Below are positions 9,694 through 18,405 of a stretch of DNA of 64,000 nucleotides, in pieces. Position 1 is the stretch's first letter. Each line of letters begins with the position of its first letter. A model generated the notes under the pieces. It was given only the letters and a program-made list of their open reading frames with translations, had not been told where the DNA came from and did not search any database. The stretch is from Bacteroidales bacterium (lineage in GTDB: Bacteria; Bacteroidota; Bacteroidia; Bacteroidales; Lentimicrobiaceae): positions 62,001 through 126,000 of the forward strand of contig JAEUTG010000015.1 of assembly GCA_016788045.1 (NCBI GenBank), in the 5' to 3' direction. The position numbers and the translations under genes are program-made.

Positions 9694-9716
9694 CCACCCT
9701 TATCAAACCATCACAT

Positions 9717-9800
9717 GCCTCGGTGGCGGAATTGGTAGACGCGTCGGTCTCAAAAACCGATGAACGAGAGTTCGTGCCGGTTCGATCCCGGCCCGGGGTA
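9717..9800 (+). tRNA. tRNA-Leu (anticodon CAA)
   Basis: An 84-nt class II tRNA with a long variable arm. The acceptor GCCTCGG pairs with CCGGGGT (with G-T pairs), discriminator A. The anticodon stem TCGGT/ACCGA closes CTCAAAA, giving CAA. The T arm is GCCGG-TTCGATC-CCGGC. No CCA is encoded. A promoter box lies upstream and a hairpin terminator starts 4 nt downstream, so it is a single-gene unit. Confidence 0.95.
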
Positions 9801-9803
9801 CTG

Positions 9804-9839
9804 AAAAGTCCTTACAGCTTGCCTGCGGGGACTTTTTTC
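9804..9839 (+). terminator. Intrinsic terminator after tRNA-Leu
   Basis: Stem AAAAGTCC (9804-9811) with GGACTTTT (9829-9836), running into a T6 tract. It directly follows tRNA-Leu. Confidence 0.85.
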
Positions 9840-9877
9840 TTTCTGCGGCATATTCAAATGAATTGGCTGCTTTTATT

Positions 9878-11869
9878 ATGATAATTGAGATTCCCGGTAT
9901 GACTTCTCAGGTTCAGACTTCCCTGCGCAATATCGCTATCCTGGCTCATGCTGATGCAGGTAAGACTACCATCACCGAGCAGTTTCTGTACCTCTCAGGT
10001 CAAACCCGGCAACCGGGGAATGTTGACAAAGGCACGGCACAGACTGATTATCTCCCGGTTGAAAAGGAGCGGGGAATTTCTGTCAGTTCGTCTCACACAT
10101 CCTTTCACTGGGACAATACGCGCATTAACCTGATCGATACCCCCGGCCATGTAGACTTTTCTTCTGATGTGGAAAGGGTGCTGAGGGTTCCGGACGGAGT
10201 TATTCTGGTAATTTCTGCCGTAGAGGGCGTTCAGGCCCATACCGAAACAATCTGGAATGTATTGCGTGAAAGAAAGATCCCTGTCTTGTTTTTTATCAAT
10301 AAATGCGACAGAACCGGATCTGACACAGCTGCGGTAATCAAAGCCATTCATAAAGAACTGAACACCAGACCCCTGCAACTTCAGGAGATCAGCCATGAGG
10401 GAGGTAATGAGTTCAGCATCAGACCCTTATGGGGTGAAGGACAGATTGATCCGGAACTGGCTGAACGGATCATCGAAAGCAATGAAACATTGCTGAACAG
10501 ATACCTGGAAGGGGTTACTCCTGCTTTTGAGGAACTCGACAGGCAATTTTCCCGGCTGGTGCAGAAGGCTGAAGTTTATCCCCTCCTCACAGGATCTGCC
10601 AAAATGGGTGTGGGAATGACAGCTTTGCTTGATTTTGTGGCCAGGTATTTCCCGGCGCCTGCAGGATCGGTCGAAAAGCCGCTTTCAGCATTGGTGTATA
10701 GCATCGGCCACGATAAAATCATGGGAAAGATTGCCTTTATAAAAATCTTCAATGGCAGTGTTAAGAACAGGGAAGTTATTTTTAATGCCACAAGTGGGGT
10801 AGAGGAAAAGATAACCCAGGTGCGGCGGCAGTTCCCGGGACGGTATGAGGATACCGGAATGGCCGAAGCAGGCGATCTGGCCGGGCTTTGTGGCCTCAGC
10901 AGCGCCCGGGTGGGTGATCTGCTCGGTATAGGAGCCCCAGAAATACCTGAGGTAGTATCACTCAGAACCCCGCTGATCATTGTCCGGGTAAGGGCATTGA
11001 ATCCGAATGACTACCCTGCGCTTGTAACAGCCATGCAGGAGCTTTCTTCTGAAGATCCGGCTCTGGGGTTTGAATGGTTGCGTGAAGAATCGGAGCTGCA
11101 GGTAAAAATTATGGGGTGGATACAGATGGAGGTGCTTGAACAGATCCTCACCGACAGGTTCGGGATACTGGCAAAGTTTGAAAATCCCACCGTTATTTAC
11201 AAAGAGACTCCATCCTCATCGGGAGAAGGCTTTGTACAATACTGGATGCCCAAACCCTGCTGGGCTATTCTTAAATTCCGCATTGAAGCCGGAGAACGGG
11301 GAAGCGGTGTTTCCTATAAAAGCCTTGTAAGTTTCAACGATATTCAGCAGAAATACCAGCATGAAGTGGAACGTACCCTCACCACCGCGCTGAAGCAGGG
11401 AATCAAAGGCTGGGAGGTCACCGATATACGGATCACCCTGATCGAAGGGGAAGACCATCCCATGCACTCGCGGGCTGGTGATTTCGTTGTGGCAACACCG
11501 ATGGGTATTATGAACGGCCTGGTCAATACCGGCTCCACCTTGCTTGAGCCAATGATCCGGTTTAAAATCGATGCCCGGGAAGAATTGCTTGGCATCATTA
11601 CCAGTGATATTACCCTCATGAGGGGTCAGTTCGGCTCACCGGAAATCTCAGGCGGAAGATTTACCATTACAGGTGAAATGCCATTGTCAACCTCAATCGA
11701 CTATCCTGTTAAACTGAGTTCACGCTCCGGTGGCAAAGCGAGGATTTCAACGTCCTTTTCAGGCTACCGCGAATGTACCGATGAACAGGGAATAATCCGC
11801 CCTTACCGGGGAATCAGTCCGCTGGATACAGCCAAATATATCCTTAAAGCAAGAAAGGCGTTGCAATAA
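9878..11869 (+). CDS. TetM/EF-G-like translation GTPase (ribosomal-protection-protein family)
   Basis: About 663 residues. The GTPase domain has G1 AHADAGKTT, G3 DTPGHVDF and G4 NKCD. Later segments resemble TetM/TetQ more than EF-G or RF3: QMEVLEQILTDRFGI, PTVIYKETP, CWAILKFRIEAGERGSG, and the domain IV stretch HPMHSRAGDF. The last aligns with TetM loop III (SPVSTPADF) and keeps its Pro. Family members either release tetracycline from the ribosome or act as uncharacterised EF-G paralogs. This copy has no mobile-element neighbours and matches the base use around it, so it looks like a resident chromosomal gene. The start is uncertain: ATG at 9878, or ATG at 9899 (MTSQVQTS), which would be closer to TetM. 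A role in drug resistance is not shown. Confidence 0.82.
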   Translation: MIIEIPGMTSQVQTSLRNIAILAHADAGKTTITEQFLYLSGQTRQPGNVDKGTAQTDYLPVEKERGISVSSSHTSFHWDNTRINLIDTPGHVDFSSDVERVLRVPDGVILVISAVEGVQAHTETIWNVLRERKIPVLFFINKCDRTGSDTAAVIKAIHKELNTRPLQLQEISHEGGNEFSIRPLWGEGQIDPELAERIIESNETLLNRYLEGVTPAFEELDRQFSRLVQKAEVYPLLTGSAKMGVGMTALLDFVARYFPAPAGSVEKPLSALVYSIGHDKIMGKIAFIKIFNGSVKNREVIFNATSGVEEKITQVRRQFPGRYEDTGMAEAGDLAGLCGLSSARVGDLLGIGAPEIPEVVSLRTPLIIVRVRALNPNDYPALVTAMQELSSEDPALGFEWLREESELQVKIMGWIQMEVLEQILTDRFGILAKFENPTVIYKETPSSSGEGFVQYWMPKPCWAILKFRIEAGERGSGVSYKSLVSFNDIQQKYQHEVERTLTTALKQGIKGWEVTDIRITLIEGEDHPMHSRAGDFVVATPMGIMNGLVNTGSTLLEPMIRFKIDAREELLGIITSDITLMRGQFGSPEISGGRFTITGEMPLSTSIDYPVKLSSRSGGKARISTSFSGYRECTDEQGIIRPYRGISPLDTAKYILKARKALQ

Positions 11870-12038
11870 GAAGTTCCGGTTCTGTTCAGCGCCTGATCAG
11901 TGCATCCGCGTGTTTCTTCACCAATTGATTGAAAAACAGCAATTCGCAATCCTTTGCAGGGTTCTGACAAGAAGCCTCTTATAGGTTTTTTATAAATCGT
12001 TGTGAGAGTCACGGATCATCATACACGTGTTTATTCGT

Positions 12039-12046
12039 TAACTTTG
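12039..12046 (+). promoter_or_regulatory. -7 promoter box for C-terminal protease (TAACTTTG)
   Basis: TAnnTTTG match 23 bp upstream of the protease ATG at 12070, in an otherwise empty 200-bp gap. No clear -33 element. Confidence 0.55.
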
Positions 12047-12069
12047 CTCCTTCAATTCTTAATCATACC

Positions 12070-13692
12070 ATGTATAACAACAAACGGATTTCTGTATATC
12101 TCCCCATTGCATTCGCCCTTGTGCTGATTGCCGGCTTTTTTCTCGGTGCCACGCTGGTAAAGGTAAGTTCAGGCGATGAATCGCTCCTGCAAAGCCTTAA
12201 AACGAGGAATTACGACCCGATCAATGATGTGATTTCATACATCAGACAGGATTATGTGGATTCGGTGGATACCGATGCGCTTAACCGGTCTGCCATTGAA
12301 GGCATTCTGGCTGAACTTGACCCCCATTCACAATATATCCCAGCGGAGGAGTTCAATGAAGTAAATGATCCGCTGCTTGGAAATTTCGATGGGATCGGGG
12401 TTCAGTTCCGGCTGGAACAAGATACCGTTTACATCATCAATACCATCCCGGGCGGGCCTTCGGCTAAAGCAGGTGTCCTGGCGGGCGACAGAATAGTAAA
12501 AGTCGAAAACAAAGTAATTGCAGGCATTAAGATCACCAATAATGAAGTGATGAAACTCCTTAAAGGAGAAAGGGGAACCCGGGTTAATATTGCTGTCCTT
12601 CGTCGCGGTGTAGCCGGCTTGCTGAAATTTGAACTCACCCGCGATGTGATTCCAACCTACAGCATCGACATTGCTTTTGTACCGCAGCCGGAAACCGGAT
12701 ATATCAAATTATCAAAATTTTCAGCTACCACCGCTGAAGAACTGAGTAAGGCACTGATTACCCTTAAATCGAAAGGGATGAAAAGCCTCGTGCTCGACCT
12801 GAGGGGGAATACCGGTGGCTATCTCCAGGCTGCCATTGATGTAGCAGATGAATTTCTTCCTGAAGGAAAACTGATTGTTTATACCGAAGGGGTTAACAGG
12901 CCCAGGCAGATAGCCAATGCAACAGCCAAAGGTTTGTTTGAAAAGGGCAGACTGGTAGTCCTTATTGATGAAGGTTCGGCCTCTTCAAGCGAAATCGTCG
13001 CCGGCGCCCTGCAGGACAATGACCGGGCTCTGATTATCGGCCGCCGGTCTTTCGGTAAGGGGCTGGTTCAGGAACAGTTGTCATTACCAGATGGCTCTGC
13101 TATCAGACTCACCGTGGCCAGGTATTATACCCCTACGGGCAGAAGCATTCAGAAGCCCTATAAAAACGGTCAGGCTGATGAATATGAACATGAGCTTTAT
13201 GTACGTATGGCTCATGGAGAGCTTGAAAATCAAGATAGTATAAAATTCAACGATTCATTGAAATATACAACCCCGGGAGGGAAGATTGTATATGGCGGCG
13301 GTGGAATCATGCCCGATGTTTTTCTGCCGGTTGAGAAAAACGAAAACTATGCCTATTACAATCAGGTGATGAATAAAGGACTTGTTTACCAGTTCGCCTT
13401 CGAATACACCGACCGCAACAGGAAAATGCTCAATGCTTATGAAAATTTCGGGGATTTTGACCAGAAATTCGATGTTACCCCGGCTATTTTTCAGCAGTTT
13501 GTTGCTTTTGCCGCGAAGAACGATGTAAAGCCTGTTTCTGCCGGCATTGCATTTTCTGAGAAAGAGATTTCCAGCCTGCTGAAAGCGCTGATAGCCCGGA
13601 ATATTTATGATGAAAAAGGGTTCTACCCTGTTTTTCTGAGAACGGATAAAACTTTTATCAGGGCTGTTGAGGAGCTGAAGAAAATGAAATAG
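12070..13692 (+). CDS. S41-family C-terminal processing peptidase
   Basis: 540 residues. An N-terminal membrane anchor (residues ~9-28) places the protease in the periplasm. A PDZ domain follows (~residues 95-180: GIGVQFRLEQDTVYIINTIP then SAKAGVLAGDRIVKVE). The S41 catalytic domain has LVLDLRGNTGGYL, the nucleophile Ser in GSASSSEI (~302-309) and the general-base Lys in SFGKGLVQ (~Lys330). Tail-specific proteases of this type degrade or mature envelope proteins by recognising C-termini. The ~140-residue C-terminal extension after the catalytic core is usual for Bacteroidota members. It has its own promoter box and is followed by a bidirectional terminator facing glmS. Confidence 0.93.
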   Translation: MYNNKRISVYLPIAFALVLIAGFFLGATLVKVSSGDESLLQSLKTRNYDPINDVISYIRQDYVDSVDTDALNRSAIEGILAELDPHSQYIPAEEFNEVNDPLLGNFDGIGVQFRLEQDTVYIINTIPGGPSAKAGVLAGDRIVKVENKVIAGIKITNNEVMKLLKGERGTRVNIAVLRRGVAGLLKFELTRDVIPTYSIDIAFVPQPETGYIKLSKFSATTAEELSKALITLKSKGMKSLVLDLRGNTGGYLQAAIDVADEFLPEGKLIVYTEGVNRPRQIANATAKGLFEKGRLVVLIDEGSASSSEIVAGALQDNDRALIIGRRSFGKGLVQEQLSLPDGSAIRLTVARYYTPTGRSIQKPYKNGQADEYEHELYVRMAHGELENQDSIKFNDSLKYTTPGGKIVYGGGGIMPDVFLPVEKNENYAYYNQVMNKGLVYQFAFEYTDRNRKMLNAYENFGDFDQKFDVTPAIFQQFVAFAAKNDVKPVSAGIAFSEKEISSLLKALIARNIYDEKGFYPVFLRTDKTFIRAVEELKKMK

Positions 13693-13714
13693 TTATACGG
13701 TTATAAAAAACAAA

Positions 13715-13743
13715 AGCCCCTTATCTTTACCGGATAAGGGGCT
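13715..13743. terminator. Bidirectional intrinsic terminator
   Basis: Stem AGCCCCTTATC (13715-13725) with its perfect complement (13733-13743). It is followed by a T-rich tract on the plus strand and preceded by A-rich sequence. It separates the convergent protease gene and glmS. Confidence 0.9.
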
Positions 13744-13760
13744 ATCGTTTTTTATTTTTG

Positions 13761-15599
13761 CTATTCTACAGTAACACTCTTGGCCAGGTTGCGGGGCTGG
13801 TCGACATTGCAACCGCGCATCACTGCGATCTGATATGCCAGCAGTTGCAAAGGGATGGTTGCAATCAGGGGAACCAGCATTTCTTCCGTTTCAGGAACTT
13901 CGATGATGTGGTCAGCCAGGGCTTTTACAGTTTGGTCACCTTCGGTAACAATGGCGATGATCTTTCCCTTCCGTGCCTTAACTTCCTGGATGTTTGAAAC
14001 AACCTTTTCGTAAGTTCCCTTGTTGGTGGCAATAACAACCACAGGCATCTCTTCGTCTATCAAGGCAATCGGGCCATGTTTCATTTCTGCAGCAGGATAG
14101 CCTTCTGCGTGTATGTACGAGATTTCCTTCAGTTTAAGGGCGCCTTCCATGGCTACCGGAAAATTATAACCACGTCCCAGGTAGAGTGCATTGGAGGAGT
14201 TTTTGAATAGTCTGGCTATTTCCATAACTTTATCACTCACCTCAAGTGTTTTCTTGACTTTGGCAGGAATGGCATCGAGTTCGTTGATAATCTGGTGGTA
14301 TCTTGATTTTGATATGGTTCCTTTTCTGTCGGCTATCATCAGGGCCATCAGGGTAAGCAGGGTTACCTGCGCTGTGAAGGCCTTGGTTGAAGCCACCCCG
14401 ATTTCCGGGCCGGCGTGGGTATAGGAACCGGCATGGGTAGCCCTGGCGATGGACGATCCAACCACATTGCATATTCCGATAATGGTGGCTCCCTTCGACT
14501 TTGCCAGTTCAATGGCAGCCAGGGTATCGGCTGTTTCTCCAGACTGAGATATGGCGATCACCACATCATCTTCGTAAATCACCGGATCGCGGTACCTGAA
14601 TTCTGAAGCATATTCCACCTCAACCGGCACCCGGGCAAGCTCCTCAAAGAGATATTCACCCACCAGTCCTGCGTGCCATGATGTTCCGCAGGCTACAATA
14701 ATAATCCGCTTGGCAGCGATCATTTTCTGCTGATATTCAATAATGCCGCCAAGCGAAACAACCCCGCTTTCAACATTGAGCCTTCCGCGCATACTGTCGC
14801 GGATCGACCGGGGCTGCTCATAGATTTCCTTGAGCATAAAGTGCTCATACCCTTCTTTTTCAAGGGCACTGAGGTTTATCTCAAGGGTCTGAACATAAGG
14901 AGTTTTTTCGATGTTGGCGATGGTCCTGATTTTCAGTTCATCATTCCTTTTAATCACCGCAATCTCTTCATCATTCAGGTAAACGACTTCCCTTGTATAT
15001 TCAACAATGGGGGTGGCATCTGATGCTACAAAAAACTCTCCGTCACCGATTCCGACAACCAATGGGCTGCCTTTTCTGGCAACAATCAGGGTGTCGGGTT
15101 CATTTTTGTCAATTACCACAATGGCATAGGCACCGACTACCTGATTGAGTGCGATCTGCACCGCCTCCGAAAGCGTTACCTTCTCGTTGATCTGAATGTC
15201 TTCAATCAGATGGATCAGAACCTCTGTATCTGTTTCACTCTCAAAAGCATATCCGCGGGTAAGCAATTCTGACTTTAAAGGAGCATAGTTTTCTATAATC
15301 CCATTGTGAATGATGGCAAGATTCTTTGAATAACTGAAATGCGGGTGGGCATTGATATCGTTGGGTTCTCCGTGAGTGGCCCAGCGTGTATGGGCGATTC
15401 CGACCGAACCAGACAGGTCTTTACCTTCAAGAAGTTTTTCAAGATCAGAAACTTTGCCCTTGCTTTTATACAGCTTAAGGTCGCTGTTTAATATAGCAAC
15501 CCCGGCACTGTCGTAACCCCGGTATTCAAGCCTGTGAAGTCCTTTTAACAAGATAGGACAGGCCTCTCTGGGGCCAATGTAAGCTACGATTCCACACAT
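13761..15599 (-). CDS. glmS: Glutamine-fructose-6-phosphate aminotransferase (isomerising)
   Basis: 612 residues, full length. GlmS makes glucosamine-6-phosphate from fructose-6-phosphate and glutamine, the first step toward UDP-GlcNAc for peptidoglycan and glycans. The N-terminal glutaminase domain begins MCGIVAYIG with catalytic Cys2 and contains GIAHTRWATHG. Two SIS isomerase domains follow (IIIVACGTSWHAG, and NALYLGRGYNFPVAMEGALKLKEISYIHAEGY). The C-terminus DQPRNLAKSVTVE is the conserved end of the family. The gene is monocistronic, with its own promoter box upstream and a shared terminator downstream. No glmS ribozyme is seen in the leader. Confidence 0.98.
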   Translation of the reverse strand: MCGIVAYIGPREACPILLKGLHRLEYRGYDSAGVAILNSDLKLYKSKGKVSDLEKLLEGKDLSGSVGIAHTRWATHGEPNDINAHPHFSYSKNLAIIHNGIIENYAPLKSELLTRGYAFESETDTEVLIHLIEDIQINEKVTLSEAVQIALNQVVGAYAIVVIDKNEPDTLIVARKGSPLVVGIGDGEFFVASDATPIVEYTREVVYLNDEEIAVIKRNDELKIRTIANIEKTPYVQTLEINLSALEKEGYEHFMLKEIYEQPRSIRDSMRGRLNVESGVVSLGGIIEYQQKMIAAKRIIIVACGTSWHAGLVGEYLFEELARVPVEVEYASEFRYRDPVIYEDDVVIAISQSGETADTLAAIELAKSKGATIIGICNVVGSSIARATHAGSYTHAGPEIGVASTKAFTAQVTLLTLMALMIADRKGTISKSRYHQIINELDAIPAKVKKTLEVSDKVMEIARLFKNSSNALYLGRGYNFPVAMEGALKLKEISYIHAEGYPAAEMKHGPIALIDEEMPVVVIATNKGTYEKVVSNIQEVKARKGKIIAIVTEGDQTVKALADHIIEVPETEEMLVPLIATIPLQLLAYQIAVMRGCNVDQPRNLAKSVTVE

Positions 15600-15701
15600 G
15601 GTTAATTGTTTTTTGCTTTAGGTGTAAAGCTGTTAAACATAAAATTCTTCAATAAGAGGTTGTTCTTTCTGTTACAGATAAACAACCGTAACTTATTTAT
15701 G

Positions 15702-15709
15702 CAAAGTTA
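15702..15709 (-). promoter_or_regulatory. glmS -7 promoter box (TAACTTTG)
   Basis: TAnnTTTG match on the minus strand, ~102 bp upstream of the glmS ATG. This implies a leader of roughly 95 nt, longer than for most genes here. Confidence 0.5.
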
Positions 15710-15775
15710 GCCCTAAAGTAACAGGTAAAGTAAAGAATAGTTTAAGTTTGGATTAAACGCTCAGAGGTAATCCGG

Positions 15776-17086
15776 TTATTCTACGAGCGTATAATAGATC
15801 TGCAATTTCATCTGATTTCCTTCTGCCCCGGGGCCATAAAGGATTACCCTGTTCGAATTAAGGGAAGAACCGACGGCAATCAGCATCAGACCATAGTCGG
15901 GTTCATCGGGATTTAACAACCTGTTCTGAATGTACCGTGTAATCCTGAAATGATACTCTTTCCCGGATGAGGCAGTCCCATCAACAAAGGTGGATCCTTC
16001 ATCTTCCTCATCGGGCAAGGCAATGAGCGTGCCCGTGCTGGTTATTTGTCTTACAGCGATTTGAGAAGGTATCGGATATACTCCGGTAGTATCGGCAATC
16101 CGGATAACGAGCAGGGCTTCGTTTACAGCAATTCTTTTACTGGAGGCCAGTGCTTTGAGATTCGGAATCCTCACTTTTACTTTTGTACCGGCCATTGCCT
16201 GAATAAACAACCGTTGGCTACCCGAGGTTGTATCACCACTGAGCTGCTGTGTAAGCAGTGGGTTGGCTCCGGTATATCCACCATGATCAAAATGGGTAAA
16301 CCGGGCGCTGTAGGAGCCTATCGGAAACTCAATACTGGTCGTATCATCTGCGTTGTGATAATATAGTTTGAGCCTTGAAACAGCATCAAGCAGGTTAAAA
16401 TAGATGATTGACCCGGTACCGGTTGCAGATACTGGTTGTGGGCTCAAATACAATCCTTTGAATACATTCTGAAAATTCTCATTGTTGGCGAGTGTCGCAG
16501 AGTCGGCGCTCAGAAGCCGGTTAGCAAATTCCTGCGAAAGCATTATCCGTAAATGAGGCGAAACAAATTCACCATCAACAGAATCGGCTTCTTCAAAATT
16601 GGGCACAAAGGTTGCCTGTCCGATCAGCTCAGGAAGCACCTGAACAGTATCGTTGTTTGAGTAATACGCTCCATCATAATATAGCGTGTCGGCCAGTTCG
16701 TAAACCCTTACTGTATGCTGAGCCATTGAATCCCCGTATACGCCTTTGTAAGTAAGGGTCAATACCAGAGAGTCTGCCACCGGGTTATCACCGAAAGAAA
16801 TATTGCTTTTCGACAGGCTGTACTCTGTGAAGATTGACGCGTTTGTGACACCGAAAACCGGATCTGAGATACTTCCCAGCAGATTCAGCGACAATTCGTC
16901 GGTTCTGAGTGAATCTTCGCGTACAGTGTAAGCCACCAGCCCCGAAGTATCTGTAAAATCAATACTCAAACGATCGCCTGCAGGTAACAGATCCAAACCG
17001 ATCAGATCGGGTTCCTTCTTGCACGCCAGGGCCAAAATGCCGAGAATCGTGAAAAAGATAAAACTTAATGATTTATTTTTCAGCAC
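15776..17086 (-). CDS. DUF4270 domain lipoprotein
   Basis: 436 residues. The first in-frame start is GTG (17086), followed by a hydrophobic signal and a lipobox-like LALAC, so it is a predicted lipoprotein. The N-terminal ACKKEPDLIGLDLLPAGD and the following SLRTDELSLNLLGSISDPVFG match DUF4270, a family of Bacteroidota surface lipoproteins of unknown function. The rest is beta-rich, with YHFRITRYIQNRLLNP near the end. It lies 46 bp downstream of the glycogen synthase gene on the same strand. This DUF4270/GlgA pairing recurs in the phylum, although panC, often seen beside them, is absent here. Confidence 0.88.
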   Translation of the reverse strand: MLKNKSLSFIFFTILGILALACKKEPDLIGLDLLPAGDRLSIDFTDTSGLVAYTVREDSLRTDELSLNLLGSISDPVFGVTNASIFTEYSLSKSNISFGDNPVADSLVLTLTYKGVYGDSMAQHTVRVYELADTLYYDGAYYSNNDTVQVLPELIGQATFVPNFEEADSVDGEFVSPHLRIMLSQEFANRLLSADSATLANNENFQNVFKGLYLSPQPVSATGTGSIIYFNLLDAVSRLKLYYHNADDTTSIEFPIGSYSARFTHFDHGGYTGANPLLTQQLSGDTTSGSQRLFIQAMAGTKVKVRIPNLKALASSKRIAVNEALLVIRIADTTGVYPIPSQIAVRQITSTGTLIALPDEEDEGSTFVDGTASSGKEYHFRITRYIQNRLLNPDEPDYGLMLIAVGSSLNSNRVILYGPGAEGNQMKLQIYYTLVE

Positions 17087-17132
17087 GTTAAAAAATTATT
17101 TCAGCGTAATACAAGTAATGCAAGATTAAGGC

Positions 17133-17960
17133 TTATTCTGTTCCGACCGGCTGAGAATTCAGTACTTTATCATAAAAATTGTTATAAGCATCCACAAACC
17201 TGTCAAGCGGCTGATAGGGAATCATGGGTTTACCTGATTCATTTACATAATCTATCAGCTCCTGATTCACCGTTTCACTGCCGATGATGACGCCTTCTGA
17301 GAAATCGATGGCAGCCTTCATCATGCTAACGTAATTTGGCTTTTTAAAGTGTTTGAGATCTTTATTTGTTATTCCATCCAGTTTGATGTTGTTACCAAAA
17401 TCCTTATTAAGGGGCTCATCGAAATCATCGTCATACAACGATATGATTATCCGGGTGTCGGTAAAGAGTGGATTATCACGGTACGCCCTTTTGATATACA
17501 GCGGTACCAGACTTGTCATCCAGCCGTGGCAATGTACCAAATCAGGGGCCCAGCCAAGCTTCTTCACGGTTTCAATCACACCCCTCGAAAAGAAAATAGC
17601 CCGCTCTTCATTGTCCTTGTAAAACTTGTTATTCTTATCCCGGAACATGTATTTACGCTGGAAATAATCATCGTTGTCGATGAAATAAATCTGCATTCTG
17701 GCCGACTGAATGGAAGCTACCTTTATAATCAGCGGATGATCTGTATCATCAATGATCAGGTTCATCCCCGAAAGCCTGATTACCTCATGCAACTGGTTTC
17801 TTCGTTCGTTGATATGACCGAATCTTGGCATAAAGGTCCGTATCTCCCGTCCCCTTTCCTGTATCCCCTGGGGCAGGTGTCTGCCTATGTATCCCATCTG
17901 ACTGTCTTTCAGATAAGGTATGATTTCCTGAGAAACAAACAGTATCCTGGTTTTTTCCAT
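17133..17960 (-). CDS. Single-domain glycogen/starch synthase (GT5 N-terminal domain)
   Basis: 275 residues from the ATG at 17960. An upstream TTG would begin before the promoter box and is rejected. The protein matches the N-terminal half of GT5 glycogen synthases: ILFVSQEIIPY, IGRHLPQGIQERGREIRTFMPRFG, and WAPDLVHCHGWMTSLVPLYIK, which is the conserved DxxHxHDW-like region. The C-terminal ADP-glucose-binding half is missing, and the normal family length is ~470-500. Such short versions are common in Bacteroidota and their catalytic ability is unclear. The first GT5 motif KxGGL is replaced by KDSQMGYIGRHL, so the substrate-binding Lys context is altered. A DUF4270 gene follows. Confidence 0.85.
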   Translation of the reverse strand: MEKTRILFVSQEIIPYLKDSQMGYIGRHLPQGIQERGREIRTFMPRFGHINERRNQLHEVIRLSGMNLIIDDTDHPLIIKVASIQSARMQIYFIDNDDYFQRKYMFRDKNNKFYKDNEERAIFFSRGVIETVKKLGWAPDLVHCHGWMTSLVPLYIKRAYRDNPLFTDTRIIISLYDDDFDEPLNKDFGNNIKLDGITNKDLKHFKKPNYVSMMKAAIDFSEGVIIGSETVNQELIDYVNESGKPMIPYQPLDRFVDAYNNFYDKVLNSQPVGTE

Positions 17961-17990
17961 AGTTTTCCTGTAGCTTGTGCAAACAGAGTG

Positions 17991-17998
17991 CAAAATTA
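17991..17998 (-). promoter_or_regulatory. -7 promoter box for glycogen synthase-DUF4270 (TAATTTTG)
   Basis: TAnnTTTG match on the minus strand, 30 bp upstream of the ATG at 17960. It overlaps the longer open frame and so decides the start. Confidence 0.6.
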
Positions 17999-18293
17999 AC
18001 AAAATTTATGCAATATTTTAATGCTGACTTTACATTACTTCGTTGTTAATCAATGCAAAACATTAAGGCAATCCGTTTTGAAAGATAACTATTCCCCATA
18101 CTATAAATTGATATTAAGGCACTTACCATGAATTCTGTCTATCTTTTCGGTATTCCGGTACCGTGAAAATAAATTTTTAACGAGTGCAATCGTTTGCACT
18201 CCTTAAAAAGCTTATTTATAATGAGTCTAAGTTAACATTCTGGGAATGACCATTTAAGAATAAAAAAATCAGTGAATAATCTTATCGGATTTA

Positions 18294-18322
18294 TTTGCAG
18301 GAATCAAATAGTTATAAATTTG
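18294..18322 (+). promoter_or_regulatory. Promoter of the redox fusion gene (TTTG-N17-TAAATTTG)
   Basis: -33-like TTTG (18294-18297) and -7 TAAATTTG (18315-18322), spaced 17 bp, leaving a ~75-nt leader to the ATG at 18406. The rest of the 400-bp gap (17999-18293) is AT-rich and shows no gene. Confidence 0.6.
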
Positions 18323-18405
18323 CCGCTCCTAAACACCGGTATAACCAGTTGATAAAAAATCATTAACGATTGTTTTTCAGCCTGTTAATTTAAATACTTG
18401 TCACG

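Noticed and set aside
9878..11869. Peptide chain release factor 3 (prfC)
   Set aside because: Motifs beyond the GTPase domain, mainly QMEVLEQIL and the HPMHSRAGDF loop, match TetM-type proteins better.
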